DNA of 16,028 bases. Origin: Methanoregula sp. UBA276 (GTDB lineage: Archaea; Halobacteriota; Methanomicrobia; Methanomicrobiales; Methanospirillaceae). Positions 1-6,662 of the stretch are shown one piece after another. Location: positions 23,578-39,605 of the forward strand of contig DANA01000068.1 in assembly GCA_002508495.1 (NCBI GenBank), in the 5' to 3' direction. How positions within the stretch are numbered: position 1 is the first letter of the stretch; each line of letters starts with the position of its first letter. The notes under the pieces are model-generated. The model searched no databases, was not told the DNA's origin, and saw nothing but the letters and a program-made list of their open reading frames with translations. Both the position numbers and the translations under genes were made by a program.

Positions 1-75
1 GCCGTGAAACGGACAATTAACGTCCGTGCATTCCACGCTGGGAGCCTGAACGTTCAATCCAATATTTTGTGCCAT
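1..75 (-). CDS. rps17: 30S ribosomal protein uS17 (S17P), N-terminal fragment
   Basis: Only the first 25 codons are in the window; the gene continues past base 1. The visible peptide starts MAQNIGLNV and carries the archaeal S17 signature C-x4-C-P-F-H-G (C16, C21, H24). uS17 is a primary 16S rRNA-binding protein of the small subunit. Its ATG shares one base with the TAA stop of the upstream rnp1 gene (TAATG). A GAGGAT ribosome binding site lies inside the last codons of rnp1, so translation is probably coupled. Its place after rnp1 matches the archaeal S10/spc order. Identification rests on a short peptide plus gene order, and both agree. Confidence 0.9.
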   Translation of the reverse strand, partial: MAQNIGLNVQAPSVECTDVNCPFHG

Positions 76-359
76 TATGTTATCCTCTTCTTGTGATGCA
101 GGTTGATCCTTCTTTCAGGAGCCAGAACCATAACGGAGCCATCTATCTCAACAAGTTCGCCGCTGGGAAGGAGAACGCGGAGGGTGCTGTGCATCTTTGG
201 GATGCGCTTTATCCCCCGCGCAGTCTCGATTACCAGCAGGTTTTTTGTCTCATCGATGATGCGCCCACTGATTCCCCGGTGGTTCGGGTTTGCAGCTCCC
301 GATACCAGAATGTCAAGGCCGATCAGTTCGTGACCAAGAACATTCTGGGAAGAGATCAT
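75..359 (-). CDS. rnp1: Ribonuclease P protein component 1 (Rpp29/Pop4 homologue)
   Basis: A 94-residue protein with the Rnp1 core near residues 9-55: [13 protein letters not shown], then the HRGISG and GRIIDET stretches of the Sm-like barrel. It would be a protein subunit of archaeal RNase P, which trims tRNA 5' leaders; in the family it works with Rpp21. The length is normal for archaeal Rnp1. The ATG overlaps the rpl29 stop by four bases (ATGA), and AGGAG six bases upstream supports this start. It sits between rpl29 and rps17, with no separate SUI1/eIF1 gene in between as some other archaea have. The location ties RNase P dosage to ribosome synthesis. Confidence 0.92.
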   Translation of the reverse strand: MISSQNVLGHELIGLDILVSGAANPNHRGISGRIIDETKNLLVIETARGIKRIPKMHSTLRVLLPSGELVEIDGSVMVLAPERRINLHHKKRIT

Positions 360-559
360 GCAGTTCTCCTGCGGTTCTGCTCGGTCAGCATGCGGGCAAT
401 AGTCCGCCGGAGTTCCCGGATGTGTCCCGGGTTCTCGGTGGCGCCACCCGCGCTGACTTTCCCGTAGTGCTGGACGAGCTCCATTTTGAGTTTTCCCATG
501 TTTTCCTGCAGTTCCACATCGGAAAGCTGCTGGACATCTTTAGCCCTGAAGATCGCCAT
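356..559 (-). CDS. rpl29: 50S ribosomal protein uL29 (L29P)
   Basis: A 67-residue, mostly helical basic protein starting MAIFRAKDVQQL, typical of archaeal L29, which lies near the exit tunnel on 23S rRNA. I chose the ATG at 559 over the GTG one codon upstream because L29 proteins begin MAI-x-R and because GGAGG precedes this ATG by seven bases. The ATG overlaps the rps3 TGA by one base (TGATG). The 3' end overlaps rnp1 by four bases. Length and helical hairpin fit the family, with no unusual features. Confidence 0.93.
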   Translation of the reverse strand: MAIFRAKDVQQLSDVELQENMGKLKMELVQHYGKVSAGGATENPGHIRELRRTIARMLTEQNRRRTA

Positions 560-1251
560 CACTGTTCCTCCGCGAATTCCTCATCGGGGAGCACGGGTTC
601 TTCGCTGTCCATGACCTCTGCAGGAGCAACGGTAACCCTTGACGGGCGTTTCTTCTCCTGTTCGATGATGGAGAAATGGTCGGGCAGTTTTGCGCCGGCG
701 GGCACAAGCTTGACCTGGACACCGATGATACCGAGTTTCTTGATGGCAACTGCGTACCCCTTCTCGACAATCGTGTTGCTCGGCTCGCCGCAGTGCTTGA
801 TGTAGCCTTCGGTGAACTTCTGGGTCCTTGCACGTGCACCGGTCAGTTTACCGGCCATGACAACTTCGCACCCGAGGGCACCGGATTCCATGACCCGGCG
901 CAGGATGCTGGTCCCTGCCTTGCGGAAGTACCAGCCGCGTTCAAGGGCGTTGGCCAGCCGTTCGGCCATGATCTGTGCGCTGAAGCTGGGGTTGTTGACC
1001 TGCTGGACTTCAATCTGGGGGGATTCGATATCGAAGTTCTGGGCAAGGTCCTGGGTGAGCTGGTGGACCAGCTTCCCTCCCTTTCCGATAACGATACCGG
1101 GCTTTTCGGCAAAGATGGTGACCTGGGTCCCAAGGGGAGTCCGGGCGATATCCATGCCGCCATAGCCTGCGCGCTTGAGTTCCTTGGTCAGGTACTTCTC
1201 AACACGGGCTTTTCGGACACCCTCGGTGATGAACTTTCTCTCTACTGCCAT
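559..1251 (-). CDS. rps3: 30S ribosomal protein uS3 (S3P)
   Basis: A 230-residue protein with an N-terminal KH domain whose GxxG loop is GKGG at residues 56-59 (context GIVIGKGGK), followed by the S3 C-terminal domain (around GALGCEVVMAGKL and GYIKHCGE). uS3 forms part of the mRNA entry channel of the small subunit. The last 25-30 residues are a Glu/Asp-rich tail, common in archaeal S3. A GAGGTGG ribosome binding site lies inside the last codons of rpl22 (Arg-Glu-Val-Ala-stop), six to seven bases before this ATG. Only one base separates the two genes, so coupling is likely. Confidence 0.96.
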   Translation of the reverse strand: MAVERKFITEGVRKARVEKYLTKELKRAGYGGMDIARTPLGTQVTIFAEKPGIVIGKGGKLVHQLTQDLAQNFDIESPQIEVQQVNNPSFSAQIMAERLANALERGWYFRKAGTSILRRVMESGALGCEVVMAGKLTGARARTQKFTEGYIKHCGEPSNTIVEKGYAVAIKKLGIIGVQVKLVPAGAKLPDHFSIIEQEKKRPSRVTVAPAEVMDSEEPVLPDEEFAEEQ

Positions 1252-1252
1252 G

Positions 1253-1717
1253 TTATGCCACCTCGCGGACGATGATCTCGAGATTCACGGACTCGCGCAC
1301 TTTCGGGGTTGCCCTTCCCATTGCACGGGGGAAGAATGCTTTCTGGGCACGCCCGCGGTTGGCGGTTGCGTGGATGATCTCAAGGTTCTCCGTGTCAAGA
1401 CCGATGTATTCGGCATTTTTCTTGACCGATTCAAGGAGACGGATATACTCTTTTGATGCCTTTACGGGGTAGCGCCCTGCATCCCAGTTGCCGGGAAGAC
1501 CGCGCTTATGCGCGACATTCCGGTTGAAACGCCGGAAGGGAATTGCCTTCTTGAGTTTGACAACATCGTGGAGATAGGCAATTGCATCATTCACGCGCTG
1601 GTGCCTGATGAACCCGGCAATCTCGATCGAGTGTTTGGGCGACACGTTGAGCTCGTTGGCTTTTGCCTTTGCAATGGTATCGCCGTTGATCTTGTTGGAA
1701 TAATCTACTCGTGCCAT
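1253..1717 (-). CDS. rpl22: 50S ribosomal protein uL22 (L22P)
   Basis: A 154-residue protein starting [13 protein letters not shown]. The long C-terminal hairpin region around [20 protein letters not shown] is the L22 extension that lines the peptide exit tunnel. Three in-frame starts exist: GTG at 1726, ATG at 1723 (overlapping the rps19 stop) and ATG at 1717. I prefer 1717 because archaeal L22 proteins begin MAR and because an AGTGAT element lies at the right distance upstream. The length is normal for archaeal L22, which is longer than the bacterial protein. Confidence 0.95.
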   Translation of the reverse strand: MARVDYSNKINGDTIAKAKANELNVSPKHSIEIAGFIRHQRVNDAIAYLHDVVKLKKAIPFRRFNRNVAHKRGLPGNWDAGRYPVKASKEYIRLLESVKKNAEYIGLDTENLEIIHATANRGRAQKAFFPRAMGRATPKVRESVNLEIIVREVA

Positions 1718-1722
1718 GGCCA

Positions 1723-2142
1723 TCACTTCAGCGGAACGTACTTGCTTCCTCTGGTTGCACCGATACCGGCACTACCGTGAGAGATCTTCTTTCTGGTCAG
1801 GGCAAATTCGCCAAGATAGCGGAAGACCGCTTCAGGCTGGAATTCAACCTTGACAAAATCCTTGCCGTTATAGATCTCGATGGTCTTGCCGATCATTTCC
1901 GGCATGACGACCATCTCGCGGAGGTGAGTCCGGATCTTCTCGTCGCCCTCGCGGATCTTTGCAAGGAGGGTTTCTTCACCGCGGGAGAACCCGCGGGTGA
2001 TCTTGCGGCGGGGACGGGCCGGCATAAGGGGAAGGAGTTCGGAAATCCCCATCGCCTTGAGTTCGTCCATCTTATAGCCGCGATAGGTGAACTCCTCACG
2101 CCGTCTTGGCATTCTCTTTTGTGTCTTTTTAGGTGCTGCCAT
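1723..2142 (-). CDS. rps19: 30S ribosomal protein uS19 (S19P)
   Basis: A 139-residue protein. The archaeal N-terminal extension ([12 protein letters not shown]) precedes the S19 core. The C-terminal signature [20 protein letters not shown] contains the conserved rRNA-contact residues. uS19 sits in the small-subunit head next to S13. The upstream GGAAGTGAT overlaps the rpl2 stop and serves as ribosome binding site; six bases separate the two genes. Nothing is unusual. Confidence 0.96.
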   Translation of the reverse strand: MAAPKKTQKRMPRRREEFTYRGYKMDELKAMGISELLPLMPARPRRKITRGFSRGEETLLAKIREGDEKIRTHLREMVVMPEMIGKTIEIYNGKDFVKVEFQPEAVFRYLGEFALTRKKISHGSAGIGATRGSKYVPLK

Positions 2143-2148
2143 TACCCA

Positions 2149-2865
2149 TCACTTCCTGCTCTTACCTGTCCTGCGTGCAGCCACATGTCCGACTGTCCTG
2201 CCCGGGGATGTTCCGCGGGCGATGGTCTTGGGCCGGCCCGTGTGCTGGTGCCCACCGCCACCGAACGGGTGGTCGATGACGTTCATTGCAACACCACGGA
2301 CGCGGGGCCAGTTGGATGCCGTGTTCTTCATCTTGTGGTGTTTGTTTCCTGCTTTCACAAACGGCTTCTCCACACGGCCGCCACCGGCAACAATGCCGAC
2401 GGTTGCACGGCAGCGTGCATTGAACCACTTGGTCTTGCCACTGGGCATCCGGATACCCACGCGGTCGCCGATCTTGTCGACAACAACTGCCTGGACACCG
2501 GATGCGCGGACAAACTTGCCGCCATCGTTCGGGCGTGCCTCGATATTGCAGATATAGGTACCGGTCGGGATGTTTGCAAGCGTGAGCGTGTTGCCGTTCT
2601 TGACTTCCCCGATCGAACCCCAGAGCACGGACTCGCCGATCCCGACGCCCTCGGTCACGAGCATGTAGACCTTCTTCCCGTCTTCGAGTTTGACAAGAGC
2701 GATAGGTGCATTCCGTGCCGGGTCGTGTTCGATATCGATTACCGTGCCGGTGATCTTCTGTGTATCGTCGCCGATATGTTTCAGCTCGGCCTTGTACCGG
2801 TGAGATGGTGCACGGTACGTCGGGCCTCCCCTTCCACGGGCTTGTGTTGTAATTCTATGTCCCAT
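2149..2865 (-). CDS. rpl2: 50S ribosomal protein uL2 (L2P)
   Basis: A 238-residue protein starting MGHRITTQARGRG, the usual archaeal L2 N-terminus. Near the C-terminus the sequence HPFGGGGHQHTGRP (from residue 199) contains the conserved histidine loop that reaches the peptidyl-transferase centre. I chose the ATG at 2865 rather than the in-frame GTG at 2874: the GTG is part of the AGGTGGGG ribosome binding site, which overlaps the rpl23 TAG stop. Family alignment also begins at MGHR. Confidence 0.96.
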   Translation of the reverse strand: MGHRITTQARGRGGPTYRAPSHRYKAELKHIGDDTQKITGTVIDIEHDPARNAPIALVKLEDGKKVYMLVTEGVGIGESVLWGSIGEVKNGNTLTLANIPTGTYICNIEARPNDGGKFVRASGVQAVVVDKIGDRVGIRMPSGKTKWFNARCRATVGIVAGGGRVEKPFVKAGNKHHKMKNTASNWPRVRGVAMNVIDHPFGGGGHQHTGRPKTIARGTSPGRTVGHVAARRTGKSRK

Positions 2866-2874
2866 GTTCCCCAC

Positions 2875-3123
2875 CTACATAATGCCAAGCCGGCTGAGGA
2901 TCTCCTCGGCGGCCTTCTCATTCTCAAAGCTCACGATCGCCTTCTTCTGGCCGTGGGTGTTCATGAGCGTCCTGACGCTTCTGACTTTCTGGCCGAATGA
3001 TTTCTCGATCTCGCGGCTGATGTCATCCTTGGTTGCCTCGCGGGTCACCAGGAACTGGAGCTTGCTCTGGTTCTCCAAAAGGACCATGGCCTTTTCTGTG
3101 ACAAACGGGTATTTCAGCGTCAT
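2875..3123 (-). CDS. rpl23: 50S ribosomal protein uL23 (L23P)
   Basis: An 82-residue protein with the usual archaeal L23 start (MTLKYPFVTEKAM) and the VRSVRTLM motif. uL23 sits at the tunnel exit and docks the signal recognition particle. The ATG directly follows the rpl4 TAA with no gap. GGAGG within the last rpl4 codons (Leu-Glu-Ala-Arg-stop) is the ribosome binding site, so translation is probably coupled. The length is normal for archaea. Confidence 0.95.
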   Translation of the reverse strand: MTLKYPFVTEKAMVLLENQSKLQFLVTREATKDDISREIEKSFGQKVRSVRTLMNTHGQKKAIVSFENEKAAEEILSRLGIM

Positions 3124-3870
3124 TTATCTTGCCTCCAGGCGAACGAGTGCACTCTCGGTCCAGACGGTCAGGCGTCCTGCCTGCATACCGGGTGCGAGGT
3201 GCTCGACATTCAGCTGGTCAACCGTGACCACGTCGACACCGGAGAGGTTGCGGGCTGCGAGCAGCGGCTTCTCAGCGGTGACAATCAGGAGACTCTTTCT
3301 CTGCTTGAACCGGCGCCCACGCATCTTGCCCCTGCCGGCGCGGACTTTTTTACTGTCCTTTGCGCGGACGATGTCGTTGTAGACACCTGCAGTCGTGAGT
3401 GCGGTAATAACATCCTTGGTCAGGCCAAGCGTCTCGAACTTGTCCTCAAGGACAACCGGCACTGCACCCTCGTAGAGGTGGCCGCGGCCTTTGACGAGCT
3501 CTTCGTTAATGCTTGCAGCAACCGCAGAGCGGAATGCCTTCTGCTTCTCCTTCTGGTTGATCTCCTTGATTAAGACCTTCTCAACTTTCGGCGGGTGTGC
3601 CTCGCGACCACCCTTGGCCTGCGGGACCTTGGCGGCACGGGAGCCGTTCTTGAGACGCGGAACATGGGATGCACCGCGACCGCTTCCCCAGCCTACTGCT
3701 GAAGAGCAGATGCCGGCATACGGGTAGGTCCCGTGCGGCTGGCGCCGGGTGCTCTGGAGTGCCATGACTGCTTTCTTGATCAGATCCGGGCGGTACGCTT
3801 CGGAGAAGATCTCCGGAAGATCGATACTCTTGGTAACTCCGCCATCCAGTGTTTTAACCTGTGCTTTCAT
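3124..3870 (-). CDS. rpl4: 50S ribosomal protein uL4 (L4P/L1e)
   Basis: A 248-residue protein of the archaeal/eukaryotic L4 type. The N-terminus is MKAQVKTLDG. The conserved basic loop with SAVGWGSGRGASHVPRLKNG (about residues 57-76) extends into the exit tunnel, and RAGRGKMRGRRFKQRKSLL follows about residues 177-195. The start lies six bases after the rpl3 stop. A GGGATGATC stretch overlapping that stop acts as ribosome binding site. L4 can autoregulate its operon in bacteria; nothing visible shows that here. Confidence 0.96.
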   Translation of the reverse strand: MKAQVKTLDGGVTKSIDLPEIFSEAYRPDLIKKAVMALQSTRRQPHGTYPYAGICSSAVGWGSGRGASHVPRLKNGSRAAKVPQAKGGREAHPPKVEKVLIKEINQKEKQKAFRSAVAASINEELVKGRGHLYEGAVPVVLEDKFETLGLTKDVITALTTAGVYNDIVRAKDSKKVRAGRGKMRGRRFKQRKSLLIVTAEKPLLAARNLSGVDVVTVDQLNVEHLAPGMQAGRLTVWTESALVRLEAR

Positions 3871-3876
3871 CTCTGA

Positions 3877-4890
3877 TCATCCCTGCTTGCTCTGGACACT
3901 CACAAACTGGATTGCCGGCGTCCTGACGACATGTTCTCCACGGCGCATGGCCGGACGGATACGGATAAGCCGCTTGACCGGGCCGGGTATCGAGCCCTTT
4001 ACCAGCACATAGGGGTTCCGGAGAACGCCATAGTGGAGGAATCCGCCTGCCGGTGTGATCTCATTCGAGTCCGCGGAGAATTTTAAAATCCGCTTGTTGA
4101 ACTCGGTACGCTGCTGGTACCCCATCTGGCCGGTCTGGGGAACCTGCCACCGTACATGGTGGGGGTTCCAGGGGCCAAGGGTCCCGATGTGGCGTTTTTT
4201 ACCGCCAACCGAGTGCTTGCGTTTGCGCACGGCAATACCCCAGCGTTTGACCGGGCCCTGCGTTCCTTTTCCCGTGGTGATAGCGGTGATATCCGCGTAG
4301 GAACCGGTCTGGACAACGTTGTCAAGGGTCACTTCATTTCCAAGAAGTCCCATGGCAAAGTCCAGTTGTTTTGCAACATCCGATCCGCCGACTTTGATCT
4401 CCATGAGATCGGGGACCTTCTTGGGAACCCCGGTGAGGGTCTGGGGCTGGGTGTAGCTGACTGCATAGATCTCGGAAACGATCCCTGCAGCAACTGCATC
4501 GGCCAGTTTCTTCCGGGCAGCCTCGCCATCATAGTTCTTGGGAAGCGTGATCCGGCGGCCGAGGATGGTGTCCAGCTGGTCTGCCCAGACTTCGGTGAGT
4601 GCATGTTTGCCATAGGTGTCTTTTGAATAGGCGCGTATGGCAGCGACCTTCATGGTGGGGACTTCGATAACGGTGACCGGCACCATGATCTCCTTTCCCT
4701 CGGTCGGACTGTTCTTGTGGTCGTCGACCATGACAACATGCGTCATACCCACTTTATATCCGGCAAAACCCTGCAGGACTGGTGCGCCATCGTAGACTGG
4801 CCACGATTGGTACTTCGGGATTGGACTCTTTGCACGCTTTCTGGGGCTGAATGCAAGGGAGCCTCTGCGTGGTCTGTTGATTTTTGGCAT
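3877..4890 (-). CDS. rpl3: 50S ribosomal protein uL3 (L3P)
   Basis: First gene of the ribosomal operon, 337 residues, starting [22 protein letters not shown] as archaeal L3 proteins do. Later motifs include [11 protein letters not shown] (about residues 42-52) and the conserved [13 protein letters not shown] region near the peptidyl-transferase centre. Length agrees with archaeal L3. An AGGATTGAT stretch about seven bases before the ATG is an adequate ribosome binding site. No co-directional gene overlaps the start; 650 bases separate it from the tfx gene. That interval may contain a long leader. Confidence 0.96.
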   Translation of the reverse strand: MPKINRPRRGSLAFSPRKRAKSPIPKYQSWPVYDGAPVLQGFAGYKVGMTHVVMVDDHKNSPTEGKEIMVPVTVIEVPTMKVAAIRAYSKDTYGKHALTEVWADQLDTILGRRITLPKNYDGEAARKKLADAVAAGIVSEIYAVSYTQPQTLTGVPKKVPDLMEIKVGGSDVAKQLDFAMGLLGNEVTLDNVVQTGSYADITAITTGKGTQGPVKRWGIAVRKRKHSVGGKKRHIGTLGPWNPHHVRWQVPQTGQMGYQQRTEFNKRILKFSADSNEITPAGGFLHYGVLRNPYVLVKGSIPGPVKRLIRIRPAMRRGEHVVRTPAIQFVSVQSKQG

Positions 4891-4944
4891 GTGGTAATCA
4901 ATCCTTTTTGCGTGTAGGTTATTCTCAAATGCGACACGAATTTT

Positions 4945-5175
4945 TTATGAAATCCGAGACTGTGTGATATTTTTCGCTCTTAAGCCAACACGCGGCACGC
5001 CGAAGATCGGGGAATTTTTTGGGATATCCGCCAGTTCGTGGCAGATAATCCTGGTTATCCCTGCTCTGTCGGTTCGTCCGGTTACGAGGATGCAGAAGAT
5101 ATTGTCTCTTCGGCATGATCCGGTGTGCACCGGGTATTTCCTGTCTCGCGAAAGAAGATCCTGAAATGAACGCAT
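4945..5175 (-). CDS. Doubtful small ORF, possible gene remnant
   Basis: A 76-codon open frame on the same strand as rpl3, ending 54 bases before it. It contains a protein-like stretch, NIFCILVTGRTDRAG followed by RIICHELADIPKN and PRVGLRAKN. The pattern (hydrophobic strand, VT-x-R, TR, EL, then PR-x-G) loosely recalls the N-terminus of archaeal Brix-domain ribosome-biogenesis proteins, but the remaining two thirds of such a domain are absent. No good ribosome binding site precedes the ATG, and a dyad sits directly on the start. It may be a decayed gene fragment or a chance frame. Confidence 0.2.
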   Translation of the reverse strand: MRSFQDLLSRDRKYPVHTGSCRRDNIFCILVTGRTDRAGITRIICHELADIPKNSPIFGVPRVGLRAKNITQSRIS

Positions 5176-5248
5176 CCTGAATGTTCAGGAACGGGCTCGT
5201 TGCACGAACGTCCACCCATGCGCGGTATCAGACCCACTCTGTCAGCCT

Positions 5249-5266
5249 GTTGTGACGAATCACAAC
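5249..5266. repeat. Perfect inverted repeat (hairpin) upstream of rpl3
   Basis: GTTGTGA and TCACAAC are perfectly complementary 7-base arms around a four-base loop CGAA (TTCG when read on the minus strand, a very stable UUCG-type tetraloop). It is followed after 13 bases by a second perfect hairpin. A UUCG loop on the rpl3-sense strand favours a role in an RNA reading toward rpl3. Confidence 0.6.
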
Positions 5267-5279
5267 TCCTTCTCGGGAT

Positions 5280-5299
5280 CTCATCAGGTTACTGATGAG
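5280..5299. repeat. Perfect inverted repeat (hairpin) upstream of rpl3
   Basis: CTCATCAG and CTGATGAG are perfect 8-base arms around loop GTTA (TAAC on the minus strand). It is the second of two adjacent perfect tetraloop hairpins in the rpl3 upstream region. No run of T follows on either strand, so it does not look like a simple terminator. Confidence 0.6.
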
Positions 5300-5335
5300 T
5301 TCACCAATCAAAGTATACCCACGGCAGACCCGTCA

Positions 5336-5397
5336 TCCCTGTGTCTGGAGGCACGGTTCCGCCGTCAGCAGGTTCCATAACAGGGAGAAAATCCCTG
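5336..5397. repeat. Mutually exclusive stems upstream of rpl3
   Basis: ACAGGGA at 5380-5386 can pair with TCCCTGT at 5336-5342 (seven base pairs). Its core CAGGGA can instead pair with TCCCTG at 5392-5397 (six base pairs, five-base loop). The larger fold also encloses TGGA/TCCA and a small hairpin ACGG-TTCCG-CCGT (5353-5365). Such alternative pairings are typical of regulatory leaders, but no known riboswitch class is recognised. Confidence 0.4.
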
Positions 5398-5459
5398 CCA
5401 GTGCACTGGACCCGCTATGGATAACCTCATATCGGCTTCCTTAATTATTGCATAAAAGG

Positions 5460-5475
5460 AGATATAAATATATGC
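5460..5475. promoter_or_regulatory. Strong TATA-like element between rpl3 and tfx
   Basis: AGATATAAATATATGC is a near-ideal archaeal box A and reads almost equally well on both strands. On the plus strand AAAAGG precedes it as a possible BRE but leads only into the antisense of tfx. On the minus strand it would start a transcript near 5435 running through the hairpin region toward rpl3. I favour the minus direction, giving a leader of about 550 bases; this is inference. Confidence 0.45.
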
Positions 5476-5540
5476 TAAAAACCGGGAGGGTCGGGATAGT
5501 GAACACCGGGGAGACGGAGGATATGCCAGGAGGCAGCGGA

Positions 5541-5945
5541 TTATCCGAAATAGATCTCGCCCTGGTCCGTTATATAGACGATGATGTCCTCACAGACCTG
5601 CCGGGCCTTACAGCTCTGGGACTTTGATTCGCGCAGCCGGTTGATGAGGGATATCGTATCGTACTTCACCTTGATGTTGATCTTTTCGGCCTCCCGGAAA
5701 ATTATTGACGGGACTTCAAAAAGATCCGTCCCGGTTGGGACCGTGCAGAGGTGGGTGGCATCCAGCGTGTATAAAAATTCCAGGGTCTCCTTTGCCCTCC
5801 GGATATTCTCCATCGCACTTTTCTCTATCGTGCAGACATTCGCTTTTGAGGTCGCGATAATATCAGCGATCTGCTGCTGGGTCAGCCCCTGCTTGCGATA
5901 CCTGAGAACCTCCATCTGGCGATCGGTGAGCAGTCCGTCTTTCAT
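5541..5945 (-). CDS. tfx: Tfx-family DNA-binding transcriptional regulator
   Basis: A 134-residue protein with an N-terminal helix-turn-helix at about residues 7-50 (LTDRQMEVLRYRKQGLTQQQ, then IADIIATSKANVCTIEK), followed by a C-terminal domain (about 60-134) with FEVPSIIFREAEKINIKVKY and ending DIIVYITDQGEIYFG. This layout and length match Tfx, described from Methanothermobacter as binding DNA at the molybdenum formylmethanofuran dehydrogenase (fmd) promoter. Here it is divergent from mtd, another methanogenesis gene. A TATA-like GTTTAAG (minus strand, centred near 5971) lies about 26 bases before the ATG, so the mRNA may be leaderless or nearly so; no clear Shine-Dalgarno is visible. Its target here is not known. 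Confidence 0.85.
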   Translation of the reverse strand: MKDGLLTDRQMEVLRYRKQGLTQQQIADIIATSKANVCTIEKSAMENIRRAKETLEFLYTLDATHLCTVPTGTDLFEVPSIIFREAEKINIKVKYDTISLINRLRESKSQSCKARQVCEDIIVYITDQGEIYFG

Positions 5946-5967
5946 GGTACCAGATTTTCAATGCGAA

Positions 5968-5976
5968 CTTAAACAC
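5968..5976 (-). promoter_or_regulatory. Putative TATA box of tfx
   Basis: On the minus strand GAAAAG-TGTTTAAG reads as a BRE plus box A. The centre is about 26 bases from the tfx ATG at 5945, which places the predicted transcription start at or just before the start codon and explains the missing ribosome binding site. Confidence 0.45.
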
Positions 5977-6083
5977 TTTTCGTTAACTTTCCTGATCATT
6001 GGGCATTGCCAGGATTCGCTGTTACAATTTTTTCAGCCCGTACGTTCAAGGGAACCACACGATCCAGGCCGGACGCGGGATGC

Positions 6084-6151
6084 GGACAGGGCTATACGAA
6101 GGTGAAACGCCGCTCCGTGAAAAGATTGTAAAACAAAAACCTGTCCTTTTT
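6084..6151 (+). other. Candidate small RNA 3' end or terminator-like stem
   Basis: GGACAGG (6084-6090) is perfectly complementary to CCTGTCC (6140-6146), which is directly followed by TTTTT (6147-6151). An overlapping alternative stem joins GGA-c-GCGG (6071-6078) to CCGCTCC (6110-6116). No convincing TATA box is visible in the right place upstream. This is only a structural hint. Confidence 0.2.
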
Positions 6152-6345
6152 ATCGTGAACCTCCTGAATTCCCCGGATCCGGGGGGAATATGAGGTGTCC
6201 CCGGTCTGCTCCTCTCGAAAAATTTTTCAGGACATTCAGGGTTCGTACACTTTATTTTGGATTTTGGTTGTTTTCAGGGGACTTTTTTTCAGCCAGATCC
6301 TGCTTAAAAATTTTCAATCACGTAAATGAGGTGTCAGTAAGGTTG

Positions 6346-6409
6346 CCGATTATCGGATAATTATCCGACAAAACAGGGAAATAACCGACAATTTTTTCGA
6401 GTCTCCGAC
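6346..6409. promoter_or_regulatory. Array of CCGA(C/T) half-sites with overlapping palindromes
   Basis: CCGA starts at 6346, 6365, 6385 and 6405: intervals of 19, 20 and 20 bases, close to two helical turns. The last three copies are CCGAC. The first two are part of overlapping palindromes, CCGATTATCGG (6346-6356) and the perfect 16-base TCGGATAATTATCCGA (6353-6368). Sites on one DNA face with dyads are typical of a cooperative operator. Another TTCCGACGA lies at 6652-6660, just before the mtd promoter. The binding protein is unknown; Tfx, encoded next door, is one candidate. Confidence 0.45.
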
Positions 6410-6662
6410 GTGCGGTTTCCGTTCGATCCTGCAGGGTTCGATTAAAAATTTTCACGCAGGGGGTGGAGGGGTGATTGAAAAAAAAAATTTCGGGAATTGA
6501 TTTTGATGAAAATAATGAGGTGCCGGTTTACTCAGTTTTCCTGCAGGCTAAGCACACCCCCATGCCATTGCGGAAACATAATTTGTGAAGTGCGGAAAAT
6601 AGCGCGATGCCGGGTAAAAAATACCAGGAGAAAAAAATCGCTTCGCCCATTTTCCGACGAGA

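Larger units (their letters stand above)
4891..5540. other. Intergenic region upstream of rpl3 with hairpins
   Basis: No confident gene is present in these 650 bases. In the minus direction, toward rpl3, one meets a strong TATA-like element (5460-5475), a perfect 12-base palindrome CCAGTGCACTGG (5398-5409), a pair of mutually exclusive stems (5336-5397), two perfect tetraloop hairpins (5280-5299, 5249-5266) and a dyad CCTGAA-TG-TTCAGG (5176-5189). AT-rich stretches about 50-80 bases before rpl3 (around 4935-4980) could be a second promoter. The arrangement would fit a long structured 5' leader or a small RNA. The strand of transcription cannot be decided from sequence alone. Confidence 0.55.
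5946..6662. other. tfx-mtd divergent intergenic region, repeat-rich
   Basis: About 720 bases without a supportable gene. It holds a 14-base palindrome CCCCGGATCCGGGG (about 6171-6184), a palindrome GAAAAATTTTTC (6217-6228), two copies of TTAAAAATTTTCA (near 6304 and 6442), two copies of CAGGGTTCG (6237 and 6432), three copies of ATGAGGTG (6190, 6326, 6515) and an array of CCGA half-sites (6346-6409, annotated separately). A GGACAGG/CCTGTCC stem followed by five T (6084-6151) could end a small RNA. The region is unusually long and structured for two small divergent genes, which suggests complex regulation. Confidence 0.55.

Noticed and set aside
2865..2874. GTG at 2874 as the start of rpl2.
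   Set aside because: It forms part of the AGGTGGGG ribosome binding site; the ATG at 2865 gives the family N-terminus MGHR.
1711..3000. A long plus-strand open frame of 429 codons across the ribosomal operon.
   Set aside because: It is antisense to rps19, rpl2 and part of rpl23, which are unmistakable; it has no family resemblance and arises from the codon bias of the real genes.
4925..5215. A 96-codon minus-strand frame overlapping the small ORF before rpl3.
   Set aside because: Its sequence looks random and basic, without conserved-looking motifs or ribosome binding site; the other frame is slightly more protein-like but also doubtful.
6168..6190. The GC-rich palindrome CCCCGGATCCGGGG as a terminator.
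   Set aside because: No T tract follows on the plus strand and no gene ends nearby on either strand; it is kept only as part of the intergenic description.
5945..6200. Small plus-strand open frames upstream of mtd (for example 5999-6193).
   Set aside because: Low-complexity, no family likeness and no ribosome binding site; they cross the candidate stem-loop region.
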